DNA of 64,000 bases, taken from Hyalangium ruber. GTDB lineage: Bacteria > Myxococcota > Myxococcia > Myxococcales > Myxococcaceae. The stretch spans positions 744,001-808,000 of the forward strand of contig NZ_JAXIVS010000002.1 of NCBI RefSeq assembly GCF_034259325.1, written 5' to 3'. The position numbers were made by a program, and so were the translations under genes. The notes below the pieces were generated by a model. The model made no database searches, was not told the origin of the DNA, and saw nothing but the letters and a program-made list of their open reading frames with translations. This document shows positions 54,165 to 62,696 of the stretch, piece by piece. How positions within the stretch are numbered: the stretch's first letter is position 1; each line of letters opens with the position of its first letter.

Positions 54165-54770
54165 GTGAGCCAGGTCAACCTCGAAGACAGGGAGCTCACG
54201 AACGAGCGGCTGGAACTGGGCTCCGGGACCACCTACTTCCTGGGGCCGAACCTGACGCTCAAGAACTGCACCCTCGTTCTGAAGGTGTCCTCGAGAAGCC
54301 TGATCGTTCCTCAAGCACGGTTCATCGACTGCACCCTCGATGTGCGCAAGGAACTGAAGGGCTTTCGTTGGGAGCACGCCATCTTCAAGAGCTGCCGGTT
54401 CACCGGGCGCCTGCGTGGCAATGACTTTGGGCGGTGGCCGGACTCCCTGGGAGCACAGGGTGGAATCGAGGATTGCGACTTCACCGGGGCGCACCTGGAC
54501 GGATGTCGGTTCATCGGCTGTGACACCAGGACCTTGCGCTTCCCTGAGTGGCCTTGCTTTACCCTCCTGGACCCTGGCCAGAGATGGCGCGAGTGGAGCG
54601 CGGTTGCGTGGCCTGGGGACATTGGACGTGTCGTGATCCGAGGCTTCGAGGAGTACCCACCCCTGACGGTAGCGGTGACGTACTCGGCCCCGGACCTCGC
54701 GAAGCGGAGCGGCACCACCCCAGAAGCCATCAAGGCCACGCTGCAACACCTGGACGGCGTGAAGTACTGA
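54165..54770 (+). CDS. Pentapeptide-like beta-helix protein, possible immunity protein
   Basis: A 201-residue protein from GTG 54165 with GGAG 8 bases upstream. The central part is a right-handed beta-helix of the pentapeptide type: LTLKNCTLVLK, ARFIDCTLDVR, HAIFKSCRFTGRLRGNDF, GIEDCDFTGAHLDGCRFIGCD. A C-terminal domain without repeats follows. There is no signal peptide. I do not know its function. Position after a possible effector remnant suggests an orphan immunity protein; similar proteins are also encoded alone. Confidence 0.75.
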   Translation: MSQVNLEDRELTNERLELGSGTTYFLGPNLTLKNCTLVLKVSSRSLIVPQARFIDCTLDVRKELKGFRWEHAIFKSCRFTGRLRGNDFGRWPDSLGAQGGIEDCDFTGAHLDGCRFIGCDTRTLRFPEWPCFTLLDPGQRWREWSAVAWPGDIGRVVIRGFEEYPPLTVAVTYSAPDLAKRSGTTPEAIKATLQHLDGVKY

Positions 54771-54813
54771 CCGAGTTGACCTACACTTCCGCAAGGAAGA
54801 AGGAACCTCGCGC

Positions 54814-55605
54814 ATGTCCTGGGCCATCGACTGGCTGCACACCGTTTCCCTGTGGCAGGCGACCGGGGTCTTCCTGATCATCAACGTGCTGGTCGTCGCG
54901 CTGACCGTGGCGCTGGGCGAAGGACTGATGCGCCGCTTCGCTCACCGCCGCGTCGCCCCCGAGGCTCCCGCCCTCGAACGCCAGGAACTCGTCCTCGCCT
55001 TGGCGTGCGTGCTGATCAACACCGGCGTCACCTTCGCCGGCCTGCTGCTGTGGCGCGCGGGGTGGATCCGCTTCCGGCTCGACTGGGGCCCGCGCGTGCT
55101 AGTGGACCTCGCGGTGCTCGTGGCGATGATGGACCTGGGCATGTACCTGCTGCACCGTCTCGCCCACGCGCCCTGGCTCTACGGTTGGCTGCATGCGCCC
55201 CACCACCGCTACGAGCGTGCCCGGCCCCTCACCCTCTTCGTCCTCAATCCCCTCGAGGTGCTCGGCTTTGGCTCACTGTGGCTCACCGCCTGCGTCGTCT
55301 ACGAGGCCTCGTGGGCCGCCATGTTCCTCTACCTCTTCTTCAACACCCTCTGGGGCGTGCTGGGGCACCTCGGGGTGGAGCCCTTTCCGGATGGATGGGT
55401 GCGCTGGCCCGTCGCCCGCGCCGTGGCCACCACCACCTTCCATGCCCGGCACCACCTGGACCTGGCCCACCACTACGGCTTCTACACCGTCATCTGGGAC
55501 CGCCTCTTCGGCACGCTCGCGCCGGACTATGAGGCCTCGTTCGCGCGCTCCCAGGTGGTGACGCCGGATGCGCCCGTCCCAGCCCCCACGCCCCACGCTC
55601 AGTGA
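54814..55605 (+). CDS. Sterol desaturase/fatty-acid hydroxylase family enzyme
   Basis: A 263-residue membrane di-iron enzyme with about four membrane helices. The histidine boxes are HRLAH (HX3H), HAPHHRYE (HXXHH) and, near the C-terminus, FHARHHLDLAHH (HXXHH). These are the metal ligands of the fatty-acid hydroxylase superfamily, which hydroxylate or desaturate lipids or carotenoids using oxygen. AAGGAA precedes the ATG. The specific lipid substrate is unknown. Confidence 0.93.
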   Translation: MSWAIDWLHTVSLWQATGVFLIINVLVVALTVALGEGLMRRFAHRRVAPEAPALERQELVLALACVLINTGVTFAGLLLWRAGWIRFRLDWGPRVLVDLAVLVAMMDLGMYLLHRLAHAPWLYGWLHAPHHRYERARPLTLFVLNPLEVLGFGSLWLTACVVYEASWAAMFLYLFFNTLWGVLGHLGVEPFPDGWVRWPVARAVATTTFHARHHLDLAHHYGFYTVIWDRLFGTLAPDYEASFARSQVVTPDAPVPAPTPHAQ

Positions 55606-55647
55606 CACCGCGCACGCACGACTCCTCACCCCGCTCCTGGGAATGCC

Positions 55648-55992
55648 ATGACCGATGAGCCCACTCCGCGCGCCTGGCCGGCCCTGACCGGTGAAGCCGC
55701 GGGCTATGCCCTGCTGCGCTCCATCCTGGGCCTCAACATCTTCATGCATGGAGCGGTGCGCCTCGCCGTGGGCCCCTCCACCTTCGCCGAGACGATGGCG
55801 AAGGGCTTCGTGGACACCCCGTTGCCAGCGCCGCTCGTCTTCGGCACCTCCCTGCGCAGTCAGTGGGACACGCTCGGCACCCAGATGATCTACGTGGCCC
55901 TCTATGCCGCCCTGCTGGGCACCGAGCGCTTCAACACGCTCTCCGTGGACGGCTGGCGCCAGCGTCGCGCCGCGTCGACACCGAAGAGCTGA
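55648..55992 (+). CDS. DoxX-like membrane protein with internal deletion
   Basis: A 114-residue protein. The N-terminal part (LLRSILGLNIFMHGAVRL, then ETMAKGFVDTPLPAPLV) and the C-terminal part (FGTSLRSQWDTLGTQMIYVALYAALL, ending LSVD) match the two ends of four-helix DoxX-like proteins. The middle two helices, normally between PLP--LV and the next FGT--R, are absent. The join is in frame, so it could be a short natural variant or a deletion product. It lies 42 bases after the hydroxylase gene. Confidence 0.65.
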   Translation: MTDEPTPRAWPALTGEAAGYALLRSILGLNIFMHGAVRLAVGPSTFAETMAKGFVDTPLPAPLVFGTSLRSQWDTLGTQMIYVALYAALLGTERFNTLSVDGWRQRRAASTPKS

Positions 55993-56004
55993 GCCGCCCC
56001 GAAC

Positions 56005-56298
56005 TCAGGCCTTCGCGCGACGGCGCCGGCCCCCAAGGCCCGCCGTCGTGGGCGCCACCGAAGCGGGCCGGTTGTGCCACTGCTGCTCGATGCGCGCCTC
56101 GATCTCCTCGCGCGTCCGGCGGGCATCCGCCAGGGCCGCGTCGATCTCCTCCCGCACCCGCGAGGCCTGCTCCTGGGCAGCGGCCCGGTACTCCGCGGTC
56201 TCCCGACGCACTTGAATCCGTCCCGTGTCGCGCGGGGTGCCCGCCTTGCGCCTGCCCTTCGCCCGCTTCGTTGCCTTGTGGGTGTTCGTCTCCGACAT
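56005..56298 (-). CDS. Small basic coiled-coil protein
   Basis: A 97-residue protein; the start at 56298 follows GGAGG at good spacing. It has a Lys/Arg/Thr-rich N-terminus (THKATKRAKGRRKAG), a charged coiled coil of about 45 residues (ETAEYRAAAQEQASRVREEI, then LADARRTREEIEARIEQQ) and a basic tail ending RRRRAKA. Possibly a nucleic-acid- or polyanion-associated protein; no family recognised. It is divergent from the BlaI-type regulator. Confidence 0.65.
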   Translation of the reverse strand: MSETNTHKATKRAKGRRKAGTPRDTGRIQVRRETAEYRAAAQEQASRVREEIDAALADARRTREEIEARIEQQWHNRPASVAPTTAGLGGRRRRAKA

Positions 56299-56419
56299 CG
56301 ACGCCTCCAAGTCCGCTGCTCTCCGAAAGGTGTGCTCGGGCTGTGCCTCGCGGAACCCCCTCCTCCAGGCCACCCCAACCTGCGCCTGGTGGACAGAGGA
56401 CCAGGCGACACTCCCCATC

Positions 56420-56461
56420 TACGAAAGCCTTCGTTGACATCTACGAACGACTTCGTATATC
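56420..56461 (+). promoter_or_regulatory. Promoter with two BlaI-type operators
   Basis: Two palindromes, TACGAA-AGCC-TTCGTT (56420-56435) and TACGAA-CGAC-TTCGTA (56442-56457), have centres 22 bp apart. Between and over them lie a -35 box TTGACA (56434-56439) and a -10-like TATATC (56456-56461) with 16 bp spacing. A dimeric repressor on both sites would cover the promoter, fitting autorepression of the following BlaI-family gene. Confidence 0.75.
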
Positions 56462-56492
56462 TCTCCTGGAGACGATGGGACTCGAGGAAGCC

Positions 56493-56879
56493 ATGAGCGA
56501 CACGAAGCTGCCGCGCCCCACGGATGCCGAGCTGGCCATCCTCCGGGTGCTCTGGGCGCGCGGGCCTAGCACGGTGCGGGACGTACACGCGTCGCTCCAG
56601 GACGGGAGCGGCTACACCACCGTGCTGAAGATGATGCAGATCATGACGGAGAAGGGGCTGGTGGTGCGCGACGAGTCCCAGCGGGCCCACATCTATAGCG
56701 CGCGGGCCACGCAGCAGAAGACGCAGCGCCAGCTGGTGACGGATCTGGTGGACCGCGCCTTCGGCGGCTCGCCGGCGCAGCTGGCCATGCAGGCGCTGTC
56801 CTCGAAGAAGACTTCCCCCGAGGAGCTGGCCGAGCTGCGGCGACTCCTCGATTCACTGGAGCAGGAGGGAGAGCAATGA
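56493..56879 (+). CDS. BlaI/MecI-family repressor
   Basis: A 128-residue winged-helix repressor (PRPTDAELAILRVLWARGPSTVRDVHASL, then GYTTVLKMMQIMTEKGLVVRDE). The helical dimerisation part (VTDLVDRAFGGSPAQLAMQAL) holds the region cleaved in BlaI/MecI proteins. I choose ATG 56493 (GAGGAA upstream) because the proposed promoter ends only 14 bases before the alternative ATG 56475. It overlaps the following M56 peptidase gene by four bases (ATGA), the usual repressor-sensor pairing in which the membrane peptidase triggers repressor removal. Confidence 0.93.
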   Translation: MSDTKLPRPTDAELAILRVLWARGPSTVRDVHASLQDGSGYTTVLKMMQIMTEKGLVVRDESQRAHIYSARATQQKTQRQLVTDLVDRAFGGSPAQLAMQALSSKKTSPEELAELRRLLDSLEQEGEQ

Positions 56880-58936
56880 GCGGTCTCGTCCTGGAGTCCC
56901 TGGGTTGGGCGCTGGTCCACCTGCTGTGGCAGGGTGCGCTCGTGGCGGTGGTGCTGGCGCTGGCGCTGCGCGTGCTCGGACGACGGGCCGCCGCCGCGCG
57001 CTACGCCCTGGCCTCTGGCGCACTGGGGATGATGCTCGTGCTCCCCGTGGCCACCTTCTGGCGTCACTCCGCCACGGCGAGCCCTCCGGCCTCCGAGCCC
57101 GCCGTCACCTTCGCGCCAGCGACGGCTCCCGCAGTCCACGCCCGGGCTGTCGCGGTGCCTCGAATCAGCCTCGCCGCTCCCGAGCCCCTGCCCGTCTCCG
57201 TACCCACTCCCGAGCCCGTGCTGCCGCGTGTCCTCGCGTTCGTCTCCGAGCACATGGCGTGGCTGGTGCTCGCCTGGGGCCTGGGCGTGGCGTTCTCCTC
57301 GCTGCGGCTGCTCTCTGGGTGGCTGCGCCTTCGCCGGCAGGTGCGCGAGGCCTCCGCCGCGCCCACGGAGTGGCAGGAGCGCCTCGACACCCTCTCTCGC
57401 CGCCTGGGGCTGAAGCGCGCGGTGCGCCTGCTCCAGTCCGCGGCGCTGGATGTGCCCGCGGCCGTGGGCTGGCTGCGCCCCGTGGTGCTGCTGCCCGCCT
57501 CCGCGCTCACCGGCCTGTCCGCGCGACAGCTGGAGATGATCCTCGCGCACGAGCTGGCGCACATCCGCCGCTATGACTTCGCGGTGAACCTGGCGCAGAC
57601 GCTGGTGGAGACGCTCCTCTTCTACCACCCGGCCGTGTGGTGGGTGTCCCACGTCATCCGCGTGGAGCGCGAGCACTGCTGCGACGACATCGCGGCCGGC
57701 ACCAGCGGCAGCTCCCTGTCCTACGCCCGCGCGCTCACCGCGCTGGAGGAGCTGCGCGTGCTGCCCGCGCTCGCGCCGAGCCCGGCCCTGTCCGCGCTGG
57801 GAGGCTCGCTGCCCGAGCGCGTGCGCCGGCTGGTCGTCTCCCCCGCCGCGCGGTGCTCGTCGCGCTGGGTGGCGGGCGCCTCCGTGCTCACCCTGATGAG
57901 CAGCCTCGCGGTGGCCGCGCCCATCACCGCGCTCGTGCTGCCGGTCGAGTCCCTGAAGGCCGCCGTCACCGAGCCTCAGCCCTCCACCGCGGAGACGCTG
58001 GAGGCCCTGACCGCGCCCTCCGTCATCGCCCCGGTGCCCGCGCCCCAGCCCCCCCCGCTGCCCATGGCCTCTCCCGCGCCCAGGGTCTCGCCCCTGCTTC
58101 CCCCCCAGCCCCTGATGGCCGCGAACCCGCGTCCGAACCCGAACCCCAATCCGAACCCGAACCCGAACCCGAATCCCAACCCGCGGCCATTCCAGGACGA
58201 GGACGAGGACGAGGTGGATGGGAACACCCGCGTGGGTGACGGCAAGCTGTCGGTGAATCAGCTCGTGGCGCTGAAGGTGGCGGGCGTCACCCCGGACATG
58301 GTGGACACGGTGAAGGGGATGGGCATCGACCCCACGGTGCGCAACCTCACCCAGTTCGGCCACGCCGGCATCACCCCCGAGTATGTGAAGGAGATGAACG
58401 CCCGCTTCGGCCAGCAGCTGCCCGCCGAGGACCTGGTGAAGCTGAAGCACCTGGGCGTCACCCCCTCCTGGATGGAGATGATGAAGGCCCAGGGCTTCGC
58501 GAAGGCGAGCCCCCAGGCCCTGGCCTCCGCGCGCGCGGTGGGCGTGGATGAGGCGTACCTGCGTGGGATGAAGGACGCCGGCTACACGGGCCTGGACCTG
58601 GAGACGGTGACGCAGATGCGCGCGGTGGGCGTCAAGCCGGAGACCCTCTCCGAGCTGGCCAAGGCGGGCTACACGAAGCTCGATGCGCACACGGCGGTGC
58701 AGCTCCACGCCATGGGCGTCACCCCGAACTACATCCGCGGGCTGCGAGAGGCGGGCATGAAGGATCTGCCCGTCGACGACCTCGTGGAGCTGCGCGCCAT
58801 GGGCGTGGATGCGGACTTCATCCGCCAGATGCGCGAGGCCGGCCTGGAGTCGCTGACCACCGAGGAGCTGATCCGCCTGCGCGTCAGCGGCATCAGCCCC
58901 GACTTCATCCGCGGCATGAAGCAGCCCCGCAAGTAA
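56876..58936 (+). CDS. M56 (BlaR1-like) metallopeptidase with 29-residue repeats
   Basis: A 686-residue membrane peptidase. There are helices near 10-32, 42-60 and 125-150. The zinc site is HELAH (225-229) with a downstream acidic ligand in VEREHCCDD, then a fourth helix near 328-350. In BlaR1 a penicillin-binding sensor follows. Here there is instead a Pro-rich linker, a Pro-Asn repeat, an acidic stretch (DEDEDEVDGN) and about eight 29-residue repeats with GVTP-YI--L--AGY--L--D-LV-L-type pattern. It has no SxxK site, so beta-lactam acylation is unlikely. It is translationally coupled to the BlaI-type repressor. Confidence 0.92.
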   Translation: MSGLVLESLGWALVHLLWQGALVAVVLALALRVLGRRAAAARYALASGALGMMLVLPVATFWRHSATASPPASEPAVTFAPATAPAVHARAVAVPRISLAAPEPLPVSVPTPEPVLPRVLAFVSEHMAWLVLAWGLGVAFSSLRLLSGWLRLRRQVREASAAPTEWQERLDTLSRRLGLKRAVRLLQSAALDVPAAVGWLRPVVLLPASALTGLSARQLEMILAHELAHIRRYDFAVNLAQTLVETLLFYHPAVWWVSHVIRVEREHCCDDIAAGTSGSSLSYARALTALEELRVLPALAPSPALSALGGSLPERVRRLVVSPAARCSSRWVAGASVLTLMSSLAVAAPITALVLPVESLKAAVTEPQPSTAETLEALTAPSVIAPVPAPQPPPLPMASPAPRVSPLLPPQPLMAANPRPNPNPNPNPNPNPNPNPRPFQDEDEDEVDGNTRVGDGKLSVNQLVALKVAGVTPDMVDTVKGMGIDPTVRNLTQFGHAGITPEYVKEMNARFGQQLPAEDLVKLKHLGVTPSWMEMMKAQGFAKASPQALASARAVGVDEAYLRGMKDAGYTGLDLETVTQMRAVGVKPETLSELAKAGYTKLDAHTAVQLHAMGVTPNYIRGLREAGMKDLPVDDLVELRAMGVDADFIRQMREAGLESLTTEELIRLRVSGISPDFIRGMKQPRK
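58127..58189 (+). repeat. Hexanucleotide repeat encoding Pro-Asn
   Basis: A near-perfect tandem run of AACCCG/AACCCC units inside the M56 gene encodes about nine Pro-Asn dipeptides. It is an in-frame microsatellite, able to change length without frameshift, forming the linker between membrane and sensor repeats. Confidence 0.8.
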
Positions 58937-59030
58937 CCCCCTCTTCTCCTCTCTCACGCGTGCTCACGGCCGCGCTCCTGTCAGAGCGCGCGCCGCAGGG
59001 CCGCGCCTTGCCCGAAGGAGCCTCAACGCC

Positions 59031-60023
59031 ATGAAGACCTTGCTTCCTCTGTCCCTGCTGTTCGCGGCCCTGCTCCTGGTGGCCGCGCCCGTACACGCCA
59101 GCCCCACGCACACCGGCACCTGGACCGCCTCCGTCCGGGAGAAGGAGAGCCAGCTCCAGCTCTCGCTGCACCCGAAGTCCGAGAGGGGCGAGCAGATGAG
59201 CATGCCCATCCCGCTGTCGGCCTTCCAGGGCCTGTCCACCTCGGACGGCAGCACGGCGCCGTTCCAGCTTCAGCGCGAGGCGGGCACCTTCCAGTTCGAG
59301 GGCCGCTTCAACGAGGGTGACGGCGCAGGTCACTTCCGCTTCGAGCCCAACGAGGCGTACCTCCGCACCATGGCGGGGCTGGGCTACCCGAAGCTCACCC
59401 CGGACGAGCACTTCAAGCTGGCCATCTTCGACATCTCCACCGCACGCATCAAGGAGTTGGCGGCGCTCGGCTACAAGGACATCCCCCTCAAGGAGCTGAT
59501 CGAGGTGGCCATCTTCCAGGTGACGCCCGAGTACATCCGCTCCCTCTCCGCGCTGGGGTACTCGAAGCTGACGCTCAAGCAGTTGGTGAAGACGCGCATC
59601 CACCAGGTGACGCCCGAGCGCATCCGCGCGCTGGCGGCCGAGGGCTACAAGGACCTGCCGCTGGAGACGCTGCTGGCCATGAGCATCCACAACGTGTCGC
59701 CGGAGTTCATCCGCGAGATGCGCGGCCTGGGCTTCAAGGACCTCCCGGCCGACGAGCTGATCCCCCTGCGCATCCACGGCGTGACTCCCGCGTTCGTCAA
59801 GGAGATCGGGGACCTCGGCTTTACCTCCCTCACCCGGAAGCAGCTGGTGGCGTTTCGCATCCACGGGGTGACGCCCGCCTTCATCCGGGAGATGCGCGAG
59901 GCGGGTTACCCAAATGTGACGGCCGACGAGCTGGTGAAGCTGCGAATCCACGGTGTGGACTCGGTCTTCGTGCGCTCCGTGTCGGGCGACAAAGGCAAGG
60001 GTGACTCGCGCAAGAAACCGTGA
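59031..60023 (+). CDS. Exported protein of 29-residue repeats
   Basis: A 330-residue protein with a signal peptide (LLFAALLLVAAPVHA). After a beta-rich N-domain (about 25-105), seven tandem 29-residue repeats run to residue about 315. Each has a pattern such as YIRSLSALGYSKL then TLKQLVKTRIHQVTPE. The same repeat unit and length form the sensor region of the adjacent M56 peptidase. A basic tail follows. The two proteins could pair through like-with-like repeat contacts in the periplasm. It lies 94 bases after the peptidase gene, same strand. Confidence 0.88.
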   Translation: MKTLLPLSLLFAALLLVAAPVHASPTHTGTWTASVREKESQLQLSLHPKSERGEQMSMPIPLSAFQGLSTSDGSTAPFQLQREAGTFQFEGRFNEGDGAGHFRFEPNEAYLRTMAGLGYPKLTPDEHFKLAIFDISTARIKELAALGYKDIPLKELIEVAIFQVTPEYIRSLSALGYSKLTLKQLVKTRIHQVTPERIRALAAEGYKDLPLETLLAMSIHNVSPEFIREMRGLGFKDLPADELIPLRIHGVTPAFVKEIGDLGFTSLTRKQLVAFRIHGVTPAFIREMREAGYPNVTADELVKLRIHGVDSVFVRSVSGDKGKGDSRKKP

Positions 60024-60094
60024 AATGGATGGGGCGCTGGCGCGTTCTCGGTGCCGCGTGCCTGAGGAGCGCACGCCCGGGTGGGGGTCACGAC

Positions 60095-62683
60095 GTGAAG
60101 ACAGTGGGAATGGAAGCGGTGCGTCAGGCCGGAGGGCTGGCGGTGCTGCTGTGCTCCATCGTGGCGGAGGCGGCGGTGGAAGGCCCTGGCCGTGACCAGT
60201 TCCTCCGCGCGGCGGCCGCCCGGGGCGACATCCGCACGGACGGCAGGCTGGATGAGCCCGCCTGGGCCGAGGCCCCCGTCTTCGATGCCTTCGTGCAGCG
60301 CTTCCCCACCGCCGGAGCCGCCCCCAGCGAGCGCACGGAGCTCCGCATCCTCTATGACTCGGAGCGCGTCTACATCGGCGTCACCGCCCGAGACTCCCAG
60401 CCGGCGCTCGTCGACCGGCGCCTGGGCCGCCGCGACAGCACGCTCACCACGGACCTGGTGCAGCTCATCATCGACTCCACGCATGACCACCGCACCGCGT
60501 ACTCCTTCTCCCTGAGCGCGGGCGGAGTCCAGGGGGATGGGCTCTTCTACGACGACCGCAACTACACCACCGACTGGGACGGGGTGTGGGACGGGGCTAC
60601 GAGCCACGGGGCGGAGGGCTGGGTGGCCGAGTTCTCCATTCCCCTGTCCCTGCTGCGCTTCCCGGACACCTCGGTGCAGACGTGGGGCTTCTCGGTGCGC
60701 CGGCAGATCGCCCGCCTCAACGAGGAGAGCGAGTCGGTGGACAACCCGCGCACCAGCAACGCCAATGTCTCGCGGCTGGGCCACCTCACGGGGCTGGAGG
60801 GGCTCCAGTCCCGGAGCGGGGTGGAGCTGGTGCCGTACGTGGCCACGCGCGGGACGATGCGGCCGCAGTTCTCGGACAACGCCCTGCCCTACCCCCGGCT
60901 GATGGAACCCACGCTGGATGTGGGGCTGGACTTGAGGGCGGCGCTCACGAGCGAGCTGGCGCTCAACGCCACCTTCAACCCGGACTTCGGGCAGGTGGAG
61001 GCGGATGAGCTCATCCTCAACCTGAGCACCTTCGAGGCCTTCTTCCCCGAGAAGCGCACCTTCTTCACACAGGGGATGGAGCTGTTCCAGCCGGTGGGCG
61101 GCAGTTTGGAGAACGTGCCCCAGGGGCTCTTCTACTCGCGGCGCATCGGCCTGACGACGCCCATCCTCGGCGCGGCGAAGCTGACGGGCACCCTCACCAA
61201 GGGCGTGGAGGTGGGCGTGCTGAACGCGCTCGTCACCGGGCCCTGGCAGGAGCAGGACGAGGAGCGCCCGGACCGGCGCTGGCGCCTGCACTCCACCCGG
61301 CCGCTGCACCTGGGCCCCAACAGCTCGCTGCCGGGCACGCCGCAGCCAGCCACCAACTTCCTGGCGGCGGTGGTGCGCGGCTCGGTGGGCGCCAACTCGC
61401 GGGTGGGCGGCAGCTTCGCGGCGGCCACGCCCCTGGTGGGCGGGTGTACCGAGGAAGAGGCGGCGCTGGACGAAGAGGACCAGCCAGCCGAGTGCCTCGC
61501 CCGGGGCGGACAGGGCGCGGCGATGGACTTCGACTTCAAGACGGCCGACAGCGAGTACGGGGTGCTGGGGCAGGTGGATGCCAGCCGCGTCTCGGACGGG
61601 CCGCCCGAGCGCACCAAGGCGGATGGCACGGTGCTGCGCCGGGGCTCCACCGGCTATGGCGGCTACCTGCGCGCGGGCAAGTTCGGTGGGGACGGCTTCC
61701 GGTGGGACGTGAGCTACGACTTCTCCTCGCCCACGCTGGACCTGAACGCCACGGGCTTCCAGCAGACGCAGAACGTACACTCGCCCTATGCTTGGCTGCA
61801 CTACACCCGCCCCAATGGCGCGGGGCCCTTCAAGGGCGTCGAAGTGAACCTCGGCGGGGGCTCGAACTGGACGACGGATGGGCGGGGCGTCAACCGGGGC
61901 AGCTGGTTCAACTTCAACGCCGCGGTGGATCTGCCCAGCTTCGACATGGTGGGCGTGGAGACGGGGGCGAACCTGGGCGGCTACGACGTCCGCGAGCTGG
62001 ACGGCACCGGCATCCCCCTGGAGCGGGAGCACTCGAGCTTCTTCGTCTTCTTCTGGGAGACCAACGGCAAGCGGATGCTCTCGCTCAGCGGCTTCGCGGC
62101 GCTGGGCCACCATGACCGGGGCCCCGCTCCGGGCGCGTGGGGCTGGGGCGCCGAGGCGGCCCTGTCGCTGCGTCCGCACCCGGCGCTGGAGACGCGCCTG
62201 GAGGTCATCTCCGACCGGACCCCCTTCGCGCCTCGCTTCGTGGAGAACCTGGGGGACCAGCGCTTCCTGCTGGCCAACCTGGAGTCCAACTTCCTGTCCC
62301 TCACGCTGCGCCAGCAGTGGGTGCTGCGCCCCAACCTGACGCTGCAGGGCTATGCCCAGCTCTTCAGCGCGTACGGCGTCTATGGCCCCTTCTTCGAGGC
62401 CGCCTCGGACGTAGCGCGCACCCCCATCCGCATCTCGAGGATGCGGCCCACCGAGGGCCGGACGGACGAGGACTTCTACGACGTGGCGCTCAACCTCAAC
62501 GTGGTGCTGCGCTGGGAGTACCGGCTGGGCTCCACGCTCTTCCTCGTCTACTCGCGCTCGCAGCAGGGGCTGGCCACGCCCGAGGGTGCGCGGGTGCCGG
62601 CCACGGTGCTGCCGCGGCGGCTGCTCTCCGGGCCCGCCACCGACGCCGTGCTGCTCAAGTGGAGCTATTACTGGCACGCGTGA
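60095..62683 (+). CDS. DUF5916 outer-membrane protein with CBM9-like domain
   Basis: An 862-residue protein from GTG 60095 (MKTVGMEAVRQAGGLAVLL, a signal peptide); ATG 60020 or 60110 are alternatives. Residues about 30-220 form a carbohydrate-binding family 9-like domain (DGRLDEPAWAEAPVFDAFVQ, YDSERVYIGVTARD, WVAEFSIPLSLLRF). The remainder is a large beta-barrel (NATFNPDFGQVEADELILN, FFPEKRTFF, ending LLKWSYYWHA), the DUF5916 layout. In proteobacteria such proteins sit in the outer membrane; the role is unknown. It is 71 bases after the repeat protein gene and probably in the same operon. Confidence 0.88.
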   Translation: MKTVGMEAVRQAGGLAVLLCSIVAEAAVEGPGRDQFLRAAAARGDIRTDGRLDEPAWAEAPVFDAFVQRFPTAGAAPSERTELRILYDSERVYIGVTARDSQPALVDRRLGRRDSTLTTDLVQLIIDSTHDHRTAYSFSLSAGGVQGDGLFYDDRNYTTDWDGVWDGATSHGAEGWVAEFSIPLSLLRFPDTSVQTWGFSVRRQIARLNEESESVDNPRTSNANVSRLGHLTGLEGLQSRSGVELVPYVATRGTMRPQFSDNALPYPRLMEPTLDVGLDLRAALTSELALNATFNPDFGQVEADELILNLSTFEAFFPEKRTFFTQGMELFQPVGGSLENVPQGLFYSRRIGLTTPILGAAKLTGTLTKGVEVGVLNALVTGPWQEQDEERPDRRWRLHSTRPLHLGPNSSLPGTPQPATNFLAAVVRGSVGANSRVGGSFAAATPLVGGCTEEEAALDEEDQPAECLARGGQGAAMDFDFKTADSEYGVLGQVDASRVSDGPPERTKADGTVLRRGSTGYGGYLRAGKFGGDGFRWDVSYDFSSPTLDLNATGFQQTQNVHSPYAWLHYTRPNGAGPFKGVEVNLGGGSNWTTDGRGVNRGSWFNFNAAVDLPSFDMVGVETGANLGGYDVRELDGTGIPLEREHSSFFVFFWETNGKRMLSLSGFAALGHHDRGPAPGAWGWGAEAALSLRPHPALETRLEVISDRTPFAPRFVENLGDQRFLLANLESNFLSLTLRQQWVLRPNLTLQGYAQLFSAYGVYGPFFEAASDVARTPIRISRMRPTEGRTDEDFYDVALNLNVVLRWEYRLGSTLFLVYSRSQQGLATPEGARVPATVLPRRLLSGPATDAVLLKWSYYWHA

Positions 62684-62696
62684 GCGGCGCGCTCCG

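Noticed and set aside
56876-58936. Beta-lactam sensing by the M56 protein
   Set aside because: No SxxK, SxN or KTG motifs follow the peptidase domain; the C-terminal region is all 29-residue repeats.
59906-62677. A 923-residue minus-strand frame and similar long frames opposite kinases (49818-52472, 47963-49567, 10493-12556)
   Set aside because: All are antisense to recognisable proteins and show no motifs; long stop-free antisense frames are expected at this GC content.
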